DNA of 64,000 bases from Bimuria novae-zelandiae CBS 107.79 (Eukaryota; Ascomycota; Dothideomycetes; Pleosporales; Didymosphaeriaceae): NCBI GenBank assembly GCA_010015655.1, contig ML976671.1:684533-748532 (forward strand), in the 5' to 3' direction. Positions 13,104 to 23,808 of this stretch are shown here, one piece after another (the first letter of the stretch is position 1; each line of letters starts with the position of its first letter). Both the position numbers and the translations under genes were made by a program. The notes under the pieces are model-generated. The model was not told where the DNA came from, searched no databases, and saw nothing but the letters and a program-made list of their open reading frames with translations.

Positions 13104-13683
13104 NNNNNNNNNNNNNNNNNNNNNNNNNNNNNNNNNNNNNNNNNNNNNNNNNNNNNNNNNNNNNNNNNNNNNNNNNNNNNNNNNNNNNNNNNNNNNNNNN
13201 NNNNNNNNNNNNNNNNNNNNNNNNNNNNNNNNNNNNNNNNNNNNNNNNNNNNNNNNNNNNNNNNNNNNNNNNNNNNNNNNNNNNNNNNNNNNNNNNNNNN
13301 NNNNNNNNNNNNNNNNNNNNNNNNNNNNNNNNNNNNNNNNNNNNNNNNNNNNNNNNNNNNNNNNNNNNNNNNNNNNNNNNNNNNNNNNNNNNNNNNNNNN
13401 NNNNNNNNNNNNNNNNNNNNNNNNNNNNNNNNNNNNNNNNNNNNNNNNNNNNNNNNNNNNNNNNNNNNNNNNNNNNNNNNNNNNNNNNNNNNNNNNNNNN
13501 NNNNNNNNNNNNNNNNNNNNNNNNNNNNNNNNNNNNNNNNNNNNNNNNNNNNNNNNNNNNNNNNNNNNNNNNNNNNNNNNNNNNNNNNNNNNNNNNNNNN
13601 NNNNNNNNNNNNNNNNNNNNNNNNNNNNNNNNNNNNNNNNNNNNNNNNNNNNNNNNNNNNNNNNNNNNNNNNNNNNNNNNNNN
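13104..13683. other. Assembly gap (580 N)
   Basis: A run of 580 N. The left edge is intact pogo-like coding DNA and the right edge is the 5' part of a LINE ORF1, so the gap hides the LINE 5' end and probably the transposon's catalytic core. Reading frames that cross it are artefacts. Confidence 1.
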
Positions 13684-13702
13684 CGCAAAGGAGCTTGTCA
13701 GG

Positions 13703-15253
13703 ATGGCAGAGTCTCCCTCCTCCCAGCACACAGGGTCCCCAGACCCTGTGATCCCTCAGCAGCTTTATACACGCGCCCTAAGACGGCCCCAGGAGGACAT
13801 GCATCACCGTGCACCCCTTTTGAGTAGTTAGAACTCTAGTAGGGGCGCTTCTAAACCTCGCGTCTTTAATGCTATCTAACGCTACATTACCGAGACTTAG
13901 CAGATTGCCTAGCTATAGAACACTATTACTATGGCTTTCGTAGCAGCGGTAGACCAACACGTAGAGAGCTACACTAACCCTTAAGAGGCTAAGATTGCTA
14001 AGGAGCTACAGTAGAGAGTTATTTAGGCTCTAACTTCGCTCTCCCTAAGCAACTCCCCCCCTAGCTCCCGCTAGAGCAGCGACACTAGTTATAGCAACCC
14101 TAGGAGCTAAGAGTCGGGACGCTGCTCTTAGGCGGACGTAGCTAGAGACCCCTAGATCTTAGATAGGGGTAGCAGTCAACCCCTAATCCCTGCTAGGCCC
14201 CTGCCTAACCCGCCCGCTAAGCTAAAAGAAGATAATTAAATATTCGTAGCTATTTCTAACCTGGTAATGCGATTGCAATAACCCTTACCCTTTATAGTAA
14301 GGCAGGCAATATGCAAGAGTATAGCAGGACTTACCCTTAAAGACATACCTATTACATTACTAATTAACACAGGCTAGGCGATTACCCCAGTAAATAAGAA
14401 CATCCAGGGCTAACTTCTAACTTAAGAAAACCAGGAACTTCTAGTAAGAGCGCTAGACAGAGACGCGGTAAGGATCCTAAAACGCTAGACTAACTACGTA
14501 GTACAAGGAGTACCTAGCTCTTTCCGGACCCTAGATAGCATAGAACTACTAACTACTACCTAGCTAGTAAAGGAAGAGGTCTGCTTGCAAATAGGTAAGC
14601 AGCTAGTTAGTTACAGGACCTTACGACATAGGGCGAATTAGCATGGCCTTATTACTTAAATTGTTTTATATAAGGAGCCAGTCCGCTCGTTCTGGCTCTT
14701 TAGCACTAGCCAATTCTTAAAGGAAATCCACAAGCATCCTACCATACAGCAACATAACCCAGGCTGCCAGGGCTACTGTAACGCTGCCCGCTGTACCTAA
14801 GTAGCCCGCTGTGCACACTGCGGGGACCGCATGGATAGACACTAAGGACAGTACGGAGACAGTTGCGCCTACAAAGCTATGTGTGCTAACTATTATGGCC
14901 CTTATCTAGCTAGTTACACTAACTGCCCGGCAGCTCCTCGCCAGGTTAACAAATATATTACTAAGCTTATAAAGACTAAGCTAAAGGCTATCCGTCGCGT
15001 AGGCAAAATAGCACAGTAGCACCTCTATAGGATAGTTAAAGTGGCCCTTAAATAGGCAATACTTCAGCCTAAGGCTCCTCCTATAGAGGTATTAGAGACA
15101 GTGCCTTCCCACCTTTCTGCCCAGAGGCAAGAAGGAGAAAGCAGGGCTACACCTCTTATAACTACTACCTCCTATGCATCCTCCTCTACTACTAGTAGAG
15201 AAAAGAGACCAAGGCGGGCCGCTACAGGCCAGAGGAGCCTTAATGTAGAATAA
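13703..15253 (+). pseudogene. LINE ORF1 (gag-like, CCHC knuckles)
   Basis: A plausible ATG at 13703 opens a Ser/Pro-rich N-terminus. The first roughly 120 bp are nearly undamaged, then TAG stops begin near 13826. A Cys/His-rich block near 14755-14950 (C-Q-G-Y-C, C-A-H-C-G-D, C-A-N-Y-Y, N-C-P) matches the knuckles of Tad1-type ORF1 proteins. A basic tail ends at TAA 15251-15253, which may be the natural stop. ORF1 proteins bind element RNA; this copy cannot be made intact. Confidence 0.72.
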
Positions 15254-15399
15254 CTATCTGCTAGCAGTATTCGTCCACAATTAACTATTTACACTAACCC
15301 GTCCACCTTAGAGAGGGAAGACGCTAGCATAAGCGATAACCCGCCATTATTATGCTAGAACACCCTTATAATATCCTAGCCAACACCAGGTATTAACAG

Positions 15400-18300
15400 C
15401 CTAGCCTGTTAAGCAAATAACTACGTGTATACTAGGCTAATGTTAGCAGGAGCTCACCCTGGCACATTATAATACTAAAGGTAGCGTTTTAGAAGGGCAT
15501 AGATATTGTGTGTGTTTAAGAGCCCTTTACATGTGCCAACTTAAGAACTTCCACCTACCCTGGTTTCACACACCTAGCACCCATCAGCACCTGGGACAGC
15601 CCTAACACACTAGGCTTAGCCCGCCCTAGGGTGATGACCTATATCCGCAAAGGATGCCACCTACGATACCAGGCTAGAGAGAGCCTCAACTACCCAGACA
15701 TGCTATAGGCTGTAGTAAATAGAGTGGTAATACTTAACTACTATAGATAGCCACACACCCTACACGTTATCTAATACGTCACACATCTTATACCCCCTTA
15801 ACTCTGCCTTATAAGAGGAGACTTTAACGCTAGACATGAATCCTTTAAGCCTACTACTACTATAGCTAATAAAGGTGTAGAGCTAGCTAGATAGGCTGCT
15901 AACGCGTCTATAGACTACATTAGTGTGCTAGGGTAGCTAACATACTGCGCTAGCTATGTCCTTAACCTTACCTTCTCTAATATCCTATTTGCCTAGTCTA
16001 CTGTTAATGCTAGCATGCACAGCGGCTTAGACTATAAGATAATAGTAACCTCTATTCCTTTCTCCACACTAGGCACTCCGCATCTAGAACAGTACCACTA
16101 TAGAGTCCTTAAGGCAAGCCTACCTAAATTTACTGGGCTGGTAGAAATAGGTGTCTAGAATATCCTAGACCCGCTTGTAACACAGGATGTAGCATAGCTA
16201 GAGGAATGCGTCACGCTGCTTACAGAGACCATACAGCACTTTGTATAGACAGTAGGCAAGCTCGATCGTAAGGAAGGCCGCGCTGCACCATGGTGGACTA
16301 AGGAGTGCAAAACTGCCTACCAGGCCTATAAACATGCTAGGCTGCTCTGCTCTGGCAGTCTACTAGAGGAGAGACAGGCCTTTAAGACTACCGTCCGACA
16401 GGCTAAGAGGCAGTACTAGAGGCATGTTATTAATAATACTAAGGATAATAAGGACCTGTTTAAGATTATTGCCTGGCACAAGCTTACACTAGAGAACTAG
16501 GACACTCCTCTTATTATAAATAATAGGATAATATTAGACCCCCTAGAGAAGGCAGAGGCTCTTAGAGAGGAAGTCCTTAACTAGTATATAGTAGAGGATG
16601 ACCTTAGACACTACCCAGACTAGGAGAATGCAGATGCCCTCCCGTGGAGCACACACATCTCACTAGAGGAAACTAAACGAAACACAGTAAGAGTCTCGAG
16701 CACCTTACTAGGCACTAACTACTTTACTGTGTGACTACTTCGTGCCTGCTAGGCTTAGGTTAGGGAACTTATACAAAGAATCTTCTAGCGATGCCTTAAG
16801 CTTAACTACTTCCTAGCATAGTAAAAGCTTGCCAAGGTAGTAATAATACTAAAGATAGGGAAAATAGACTAAACATTACTTTGCTTTTAGAGACCTATAG
16901 CGCTTCTCTCTTATATTAGAAAGGGACTTAAATAAATAGTAGCTAGACGAATTGCGTAGACCGCTATAACACATAAGATCCTTAGCCCCTAGCATAGCGG
17001 CGCCCTTCTAAAGCGCTCTATAGTAGACCTTACTACAGCGTTCACCTACGACACTAAAGTAGCATGGGTACTTAGAAAGCATGTTACTATGGTTACCTTA
17101 GATGTTTAAGGCGCCTTTAATGCGCTCCTTAAGAACCGCCTGCTACACTAGATAGCCTAACAGGGCTGGCCATAAAGGACTATGCTCTTTATAGACTTAT
17201 TCCTCACTAACTGGAGGGTTCGGGTCCGCCTTGGATAGGTTACTACCCCTAGCTACCCTATCGCCTGTGGCATACCCTAAGGCTCGCCTCTCTCCCCTGT
17301 CCTATATACACTGTACCTAGCAGAGCTACTATCTATAGACATAGAACGGAGGTTTGGATATGCAGACGACATATGTCTATACTAGGCCTTACACTCTATA
17401 GACGACAACGTCGAGCTCTTAGCATTAGATCTAAGGCAGATTAGAGCATGGGGCGAGGCTAATAAAGTCACCTTTGCCCTAAAAAAGCAGGAAATAATAC
17501 ACCTAACTAGACAGCGAAGTAGCTACGCACTACTATGTGTTGTAGATAAGTAGCTCACGATCTATCCTATCCTCCTAGGTGGAGAGCATAGCTAGCCAGC
17601 CCTACGTTAGTTAGGAGTGTGGTTTGACCGCAGACTTACCTTTAGATAATATATAGCTACACGCACTGCAAAAGCTGCTAGGGTAGCCTATTATATTTGT
17701 AGTCTAACTAGGACTACCTATGAACCACCAGCTAGCTCCCTCCGCAAGGCCACTATTGCCTGTGTATACCCGTCGCTTCTGTATAGGACTAAATGCTGGT
17801 ACAGAGGCCGCACTAAACAGCCATATACACTTAAACTAGGCAGGCCTTAAGAGGTTAGCGCTTACATTAGATAGCATATAGCTGCTATAGATAAGACACT
17901 AGCTATAGTAGTAAGGGGCATTCTACTAGCGTAGAGAATAACCCCTATAGCTGCACTCTTTCGAGACGCTAGACTACTGTCTGTAGCAGTAGCACTAGAG
18001 GAAGCTAAACTTAGATTTATAACCTACTTGCAAACTATAGATATAGACTATCCTCTTACTAGGCGCATATTAGTATATATAGTAAATAAAGGCGTAAAAA
18101 CTGGACAACCCTAGCGAGTTAAGATAAAAGTCCAATAGATAGCATCTCTTCTACTAGAGATCCTTAGGACTACACTTACAGCCCCTTACTACTTAACTAG
18201 CTACTAAACTAACCCAACGCTTGGCATAGATAAGAAGACTATAGCTAAGGCTTTTAATATATAGTGGGCCTATCTCCTACTACTAGACGTGACTATCTTC

Positions 18301-19220
18301 TCAGATAGCTCTGAACAGTACATAAAGGAAGGAGAAAAGCGGGTAACCTATAGCTTTATAGTGTATTAGAACAGAAAGCAACTGCAGACTAGACGCAGGT
18401 TACTTAACTCTATCTTACACGTCTTTAACGCTAAGGTAGTAGGAGTATAGAGAGGCTTCTAGCACACTATAAGATAACTAGAGTTTAATACCTGTTAAAT
18501 CTAGCTATGTATAGATAGCACCTTAGTTATATAGTGCCTAAGGGGCGATTTACCCCCTACCTCTTAATAGGCCTTTTTAGAGTGCCATGGCGCTATAGAG
18601 ACTTACAACGTCTCTATTAAATGGGCCCCCAGACACCTAGGCATTAAAGGAAATAAGGTAGTAGATAGATTAGCCAACCTAGAAGTCTAACACCTATTAC
18701 CCCTAACGGGTAAAGCTGCTCTACCTATACTTTTAGGCATTAAGACAATTGCCCGTAAGATATTATAACACATATAGCAGATCTAGTAGTCTAACAAAAA
18801 GAACAAACTCTCTAGATGGTATAAAAGCTGGCACCTAGACTATGCACCACGTAGTAGTCTAAAGGAACTAGACCTACTAAGAGCTATCTTAGCTAGACTA
18901 CTTTCTATCTAGTCTAGACATGGGGATTTTGCCTAGTACCACTAAAAGTATAACTACAAGGATGCAAACCTTACCTACTTATATAGATAGGATAAGACAC
19001 TAGAGCACCTTGCGCTCTGCTGTAAGACCCTAGGGGCCTTTAGTAGATGGCCACTTCGACTACCTACACTACTATCCAGCTGGGCTGACGGCCTGGCGTA
19101 TACTGCGGTGCTACTGGGGGATCCAGAGGCCTTTGAAGCCTTTACCTAACTCACATAGTACTACACCAAGATTTGTCCCCGCTAGCTCCTGTAGCCTTGT
19201 AATAGTAACAAGTAATGTAG
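15400..19220 (+). pseudogene. LINE ORF2: endonuclease, reverse transcriptase, RNase H
   Basis: The endonuclease metal-binding G-D-F-N box survives near 15817. The later S-D-H box reads L-D-Y near 16030. Conserved pre-RT sequence W-W-T-K-E-C is near 16290. The reverse transcriptase contains G-I-P-x-G-S-P-L-S-P near 17270 and an intact G-Y-A-D-D catalytic box at about 17355-17370. RNase H follows at about 18280-18700 (F-S-D-S-S-E, L-C-I-D-S-T, G-I-K-G-N-K-V-V-D-R-L-A), and a C-terminal H/C-rich zone near 19010. Many TAG and some TAA stops and frameshifts interrupt it. Confidence 0.82.
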
Positions 19221-19294
19221 CACCTAGCAAGAACTAGGTCTAGCATAATAGCTATAATACTCCCTACCCCTCTTCCTCTCTTTCCCCTCCCCCT

Positions 19295-19338
19295 ACACAT
19301 ACACATACACACACACACACTCGCTCTCTCTCTCTCTT
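19295..19338. repeat. (CA)n / (CT)n microsatellite
   Basis: CACATACACACACA is followed by TCGCTCTCTCTCTC in the LINE 3' untranslated region. Confidence 0.9.
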
Positions 19339-19589
19339 AGCACATAGATGCCTCAAAATGCAAGGAAACTACCCTAATGTATATACATCGCTTAGCCTCC
19401 CTAACTAGAAGGGGAGCTGTAGTTCCGAAATGGTAGTAATACCCGCGTAGGCAAGAAATGCTTTCTAGGGTAGTATGTTAGCACTGTAATTCTATAGCTT
19501 AGTACGTTGTATATGCCCTTCGGGAGGCGAGATGGTGGACTTAATCCCTATTAAAGAGACGTAAAATGAATACTAACCAACTAACTAAG

Positions 19590-20327
19590 CCACCTGATCC
19601 TAATCCTATCCTTGATAGGTTCACCCAGGATTAAGAATCAGGCGATAACTCCTCATCAGGGCTCAGCGATCATGATTGGAGAAAGATGGATAGGCTTATA
19701 CGATTAGTAGTGAAGGATTAGGGTAGTTAAGATACAAAGAAGATTCGTTAATCGCTCCACCACCTATCTGTCTAAAATGAGCTACTTAAACATGAGATGG
19801 ATGGGATTAAGCAGGCACTATCTACTAAGGAGAAGCGCAGAAAGAAGGGCAAGACTCTAGATCTTTAACAGCGCTAGGAGTATCATAGTGGGGCTATCTT
19901 ATGGTTACTAAGGAAGGTGAGGGAGGCACGTATTTGTTAATCTATTAAGGAGCAGGAGGATAAGCAGCAGCAGCTTTAAAAAGCAGAGATAATAGAGCTA
20001 AAGAAGGCAGCTAAGCTATATAAGGAGAAAATGCAGCAGGAAAAGCGTGATGCGCGAGAGGCAGCTAAGAAGGCGAAGGAGAAGGAGAGAGCCGAAAAGG
20101 CAGCTTAGCGCGCTGCCCAAAAGTCTGCCCGCGATGCAGAAAAAGCTCTACAACTATCCCAAAAGGGTAAGAGAAAGGCCTCTCAGCCATCTCTACAGAG
20201 CAGAAAGCGTCAAAAACGTGTTGTTGGTGCTGTAGATGTTGGGGAGGCCTCAGAGGGCGCATCTGCTGCCCCAACCAAATCTACACGCAGCGGTCGCGAC
20301 ATCAAGCTTCTAGATAGATTTAAATAG
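19590..20327 (+). pseudogene. Pogo/Fot1-like transposase, C-terminal tail
   Basis: Read through stops, the plus strand gives the charged tail of a pogo-type transposase: D-W-R-K-M-D-R-L near 19675, a block ending E-Y-H-S-G-A-I-L-W near 19880-19905, then a long Lys/Glu/Ala coiled-coil stretch (the longest open piece is 20047-20235 in another frame) and a final S-G-R-D-I-K-L-L-D-R-F-K before TAG at 20325-20327. Damage is mild and mainly CAG-to-TAG-like. Together with 12665-13102 it probably forms one gene interrupted by the LINE. Confidence 0.75.
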
Positions 20328-20429
20328 TGCAAATAAATCGCAGCTATCAACTTACTACTCTACAAGAAAATCTCGGGATAATATTGATCGTGGGTGGCTC
20401 TACAGCCTTATTTCTAATAGAGCGTTTAT

Positions 20430-20479
20430 GGTGTTGCGCGGGCATTACGCGAATCCGGGCATTACGCGCACGGACACGG
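20430..20479 (-). repeat. Right terminal inverted repeat of the pogo-like element
   Basis: A 50-bp repeat with the doubled box GGGCATTACGCG, pairing with 12566-12616. It ends at 20479, with TA at 20480-20481 outside it. Confidence 0.8.
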
Positions 20480-20526
20480 TATGTAATAGCAGCTAATTGT
20501 TTGGCCAATATTTGTGCGATCTTGAC

Positions 20527-22716
20527 TTTGGTGGTCCAGGTGAAGCACGGCATGAACAGGGGCTTAAGAGCTTTTTTTATACCCACAGAGAGCTGTCAGC
20601 TGCCATGGCGATGCCCATCCTCAATTTTTGGTCTCGCTCGCGGAGCACAGCATTTGCACTTCGTAGGGTAGATTTGGACCCCAGAAACGTCTCCCATGAG
20701 ATAATCCAGGTGGTTTTTGAATTCGTACGCAGAGTGCCACATAGGTCTAGCCTCTCCCAGTTTTAGTCGCCGCAGACGGCTCTCACGTTCCATAGGCTTT
20801 CAAGTTGTGAGTTTTGGTGTCGGACGCAGAGCACGGCATAAGATCCTCCTAGCCTTCTTTTTATTGTCTGTGGACAAGCATTCCTTCTTCCATGGCGTGC
20901 TGCTGTGGGACTGTTAGCTCCCCATAAAGAGTAGAATATGTGCTCTTTGTCGATCATTTTGTATTCCCAGACGGAGCTCGGCGTCCATCAGGTGGACTTG
21001 TTGCAATTTTGGTACCAGACCACCCGGTGAAGCACAGAATTAAGATGGCGAGGCGGGTTTCTATTCTCCCCGCGGAAGGACATCATGACTAGTCTGTGGG
21101 CCGAGTTTTGAGCCGCCGAGGGGAGCGCACCATGTTGACTGTAGAAAGTATGTTTAGCCTCCCATTCGCGTATCCGCTATCGTGTTTATTCCACGGGCGG
21201 AGTGCGACATTTCTCCCTGGTATGGGCATTTTTGATACTCACGGAGAGAACAACATACCATAAGGTTAATGAGTCTTTCGTGTTCCGTCGGAGCAGTTCA
21301 TAACCGAAGAAGTAGTCATTTTAGTCCAGACGCGACTGCGCTCTCCATGCAGCTCTTGAGCATTGGTTTCGGTTCCCCAGAGAAGCGCGACATAGGTTTT
21401 TTCTTCGGTAACTTTTAATCCACACTGGAGGACAACATAATAAGCCTTCGAGTCGCTTTTATTTCCCTGCCCGAGCGCAACACATGTCTGTATCGGCATT
21501 CTTTTCGTCTACAGATAGAACTGCCGCCTCCATCTCTTGTTTTAACTTGCTATTTTGGTTCTCGAAGAAGAGCTGCACCCGGGCATGCTCTGTTCGAATG
21601 TTGCTTTTGTCTCGCGCGCAGAGAACAACATAAACCTGCTTGACTTAGTTTTAGTCTTCCGACGGAGCGCGCGACATAGCTCATCTTCCAGGGTCATTTT
21701 GGTTCTCAGACGCCCATCTGAGACGTGCCTTGGGTCTCGTAGCGGAGCCACCGAGTACAGCATGGATACTCCAGGAGTGACTTGAGGCTCCTCCCAGCGA
21801 GAAGACAACATGCTAGACCTTCCGTGAAATTATTCAGGCGCCCATTGGGGCACAATACATTCATGTCTGAGAAGGGTTTGCGGTCACGGAAACGCCTCTC
21901 AGCTGCTATGTATCATTGGTTCCGGCATTTTATTCGCAAAGACGGAGCCAGAATAGCCTCATGTAGTGTTGGTTTTATCTCTCAGCGAGAGGAAGACATA
22001 GGGTCTCTCTATCAGGTTCTGTGGTCCTCAAGCCGAGCGCAACATGGCGGATCGCTTGAAGCGATTATTCATTCCCGTGGAGCGCAGCATGGGAAGCACC
22101 GGGTCACACTTCAGTCCCGACGAGAGGTAAAGAAGTGGATGGAAGGAGTAGCCTGAGGCAGAGCAGAGATTTGTATTTGGACACAGGCTTGGCTCTCATG
22201 TATCGACCAGTTGAGATTTTGTGTCGCGCAGACAAGTTGCAGCATGGCGGCTATCTGCCAATTTTTTGAGTTTCTCACGCAGTACCCAGCACGACGAGGG
22301 CGATCGCGTATTTCAGTCACTAAACCGAGTGAATGAGTGGAAGGAAGAATGGCTTGCAGAGCCAGAGGAATATTCCCGTCCGAAACCACCTGCCAGCTGC
22401 CATAGCAACGAGGTGTATGTGTTTTACGCCGCAAACACTGTAGCGTCACATCATGAACATAAGCCTCCAGTTTTATTATCCTTTGCGGAGAGCAGCATGG
22501 AAAAATGGTTGACTGATTTCAGTCCCTTACGAGGTGGCAAGTGCGTGGAGGAAGCATTCGGAGCCAGGCCAGAGCTTTATGTCGCGCACCCCCTGCCAAC
22601 TGCCATGAGGCCCTGCTGTGTTTGATTTGGTTGCATACGGAGGGTGCAACATGGCACAAGTCTGTTTCATATTGGTTCGTACAAGGAGGTCGTTGAGTGT
22701 GGGTGAAAGGTCGCAA
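20527..22716 (-). repeat. Block I: degenerate tandem array of a roughly 47-bp unit
   Basis: On the plus strand a core of the form TTTT(A/G)GTC-(3-10 nt)-ACGGAGCGCAACATAG recurs with about 15-20 bp of non-conserved DNA between copies. Copies start at 20527, 20572, 20625, 20672, 20713, 20761 and 20811 (spacings 41-53 bp) and continue to about 22.7 kb, roughly 40 recognisable copies. On the minus strand the core reads ATGTTGCGCTCCG, a gap, then GGGACTAAAA. Over several stretches the minus strand stays open with a peptide period of about 15-17 residues, e.g. MLFSARETKATFEQS and YVALLWGTETNAQEL. Spacing is often not a multiple of three, so no long frame survives. The DNA is not RIP-like. I know no family that matches. 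Confidence 0.7.
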
Positions 22717-22731
22717 GACACAGGGGAAGGG

Positions 22732-22738
22732 TTTTATA
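22732..22738 (-). promoter_or_regulatory. TATA-like box of block I
   Basis: TATAAAA on the minus strand, followed by a C/T-rich leader (CCCTTCCCCTGTGTC) and then, toward lower coordinates, the block I repeats. It is one of a set of similarly built modules in this island. Confidence 0.5.
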
Positions 22739-22739
22739 C

Positions 22740-23281
22740 CCTTGCATCTAGAAAAACGGCACCGGACGGCATGGCATCTATAACCACACGTTTTTGAACA
22801 GCTCCTGTCCCCATCAAGTGGTGCAATGCGTTTTTAGGTCTTCTTCCAAAGCACAACATCGCCATGCGAGAGGGGTTTTTGGTCCCCATACACACGGTAA
22901 AGGAGGAACAATGACTTAGATGAAGTTGAAGGAGTTTACCTCCTTTGCTTAGAGCCTTAGAGCAAGAGAGCGTGGGATGACTTGAATTCTCAGTCAATCC
23001 AGTTTTAGGACAGCACAGGAACACTATCTCTATAGAATTGAGAGACGTTCACTTTAGTTCCCAGTCGGAAAGTAATATTGGACGGTGACAAAGTCTTTTC
23101 AACTTTGGAGTACAGAGTGATGAGTAGAGAAGACGATCATTTAGGGTTAAGATCCATAATCCTCCGAAATTGATTTTTAGTCTCTCTATCGGAGGACAAC
23201 ATCGCAAGGATGAAAGCTTATCTTGGTCATAGAGGGAGAAGTGGAAGATCTCGAAGGACACAGACCTGATTAGAGGAGAAG
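22740..23281 (-). repeat. Block II: short set of the same repeat units
   Basis: About eight minus-strand units of the block I type lie here, e.g. ATGTTGTCCTCCG followed by GAGACTAAAAA near 23174-23205 and ATGTTGTGCTTTGG near 22841-22856. In one minus frame two open pieces, 23049-23261 and 22734-23024, share the same phase and are separated by a single stop region. This is the best candidate for a once-coding version of the array. Confidence 0.55.
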
Positions 23282-23289
23282 TATTTATA
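23282..23289 (-). promoter_or_regulatory. TATA-like box of block II
   Basis: TATAAATA on the minus strand, followed by a C/T-rich leader and the block II units. Confidence 0.5.
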
Positions 23290-23379
23290 TCCTTCGAGCG
23301 GAGTGAGCGGTACCAGACAGCACTTTCAAGACCTGCTGTCTATTTTTGTCCCTCTAGATGGCCGGGTGTAAATTAGATG

Positions 23380-23490
23380 CAATTAGCCACTGTATTACTC
23401 CTCTAGGGGTAACACACAGGAGTAATATAATGCTAAAATAGGAATGTCTCACCTAACCTTATACCTTCACGATTGGTGTAAGATCAGTGT
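23380..23490 (-). repeat. R-element copy 3 (minus orientation)
   Basis: The reverse complement shares CAATCGTGAAGGTA, TTTTAGCATTAT, TGTGTGTTACCC and ACAGTGGC with 29436-29557 and 28656-28785 in the same order. It lies about 90-200 bp upstream of the block II TATA box. Confidence 0.6.
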
Positions 23491-23808
23491 AGACTGCAGC
23501 GTTCAGCAGTATAAGGTTGTTCATTTTTATGCCTCTCTCGGCCCAGACTTGAAAGGATGGTAGGCTTTTTTTATCATCATTAACGATCTGAACAGATCAT
23601 GCGACGCACGAAGCGAATTGCGACGCGATGAGTACACCAAAGGCGGGAGGTATTCGAAACACTAACATAGAAATCTCCGCCATATATTATCTCGTTGCGG
23701 CTATGAGCATATGTTCTTAGGTATTCGGTTCTATGTACAAGTATGAGAACATATTACGTAGTAAATTAACAGGCGACACCTAGTTCTACGTCCTTGAATT
23801 ATATAATA

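Larger units (their letters stand above)
13684..19580 (+). mobile_element. Tad1-like LINE (non-LTR retrotransposon), RIP-damaged
   Basis: Two plus-strand coding regions are readable through stops: an ORF1 with CCHC-type knuckles, then an ORF2 with apurinic endonuclease, reverse transcriptase and RNase H. This is the layout of fungal Tad1-clade LINEs. The 5' end lies in the N gap. The 3' end is near 19560-19580 where A/T-rich sequence gives way to pogo-like transposase coding. No target-site duplication can be checked because the left junction is hidden. Most inactivating changes are TAG stops. Confidence 0.82.
12566..20479 (+). mobile_element. Pogo/Fot1-like DNA transposon, split by a LINE insertion and an assembly gap
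   Basis: The element starts ACGTGTCTGTGCGCG at 12566 and ends with the near-complement CGCGCACGGACACGG at 20479, with TA immediately outside both ends (12564-12565 and 20480-20481). TA is the target used by the Tc1/mariner/pogo superfamily. The inverted repeats extend about 50 bp and each contains an internal doubled box. The N-terminal 146 codons of the transposase lie just inside the left end and its basic C-terminal tail just inside the right end. A Tad1-like LINE and 580 N separate them. I infer that the LINE jumped into the transposon; the DDE core may be within the gap. Confidence 0.8.

Noticed and set aside
13049..13731. Long minus-strand reading frames of about 200-226 codons
   Set aside because: They cross the run of N; almost all codons are unknown.
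20527..22716. CRISPR array
   Set aside because: Repeats are too diverged and spacing irregular, there are no cas genes, and the genome is fungal.
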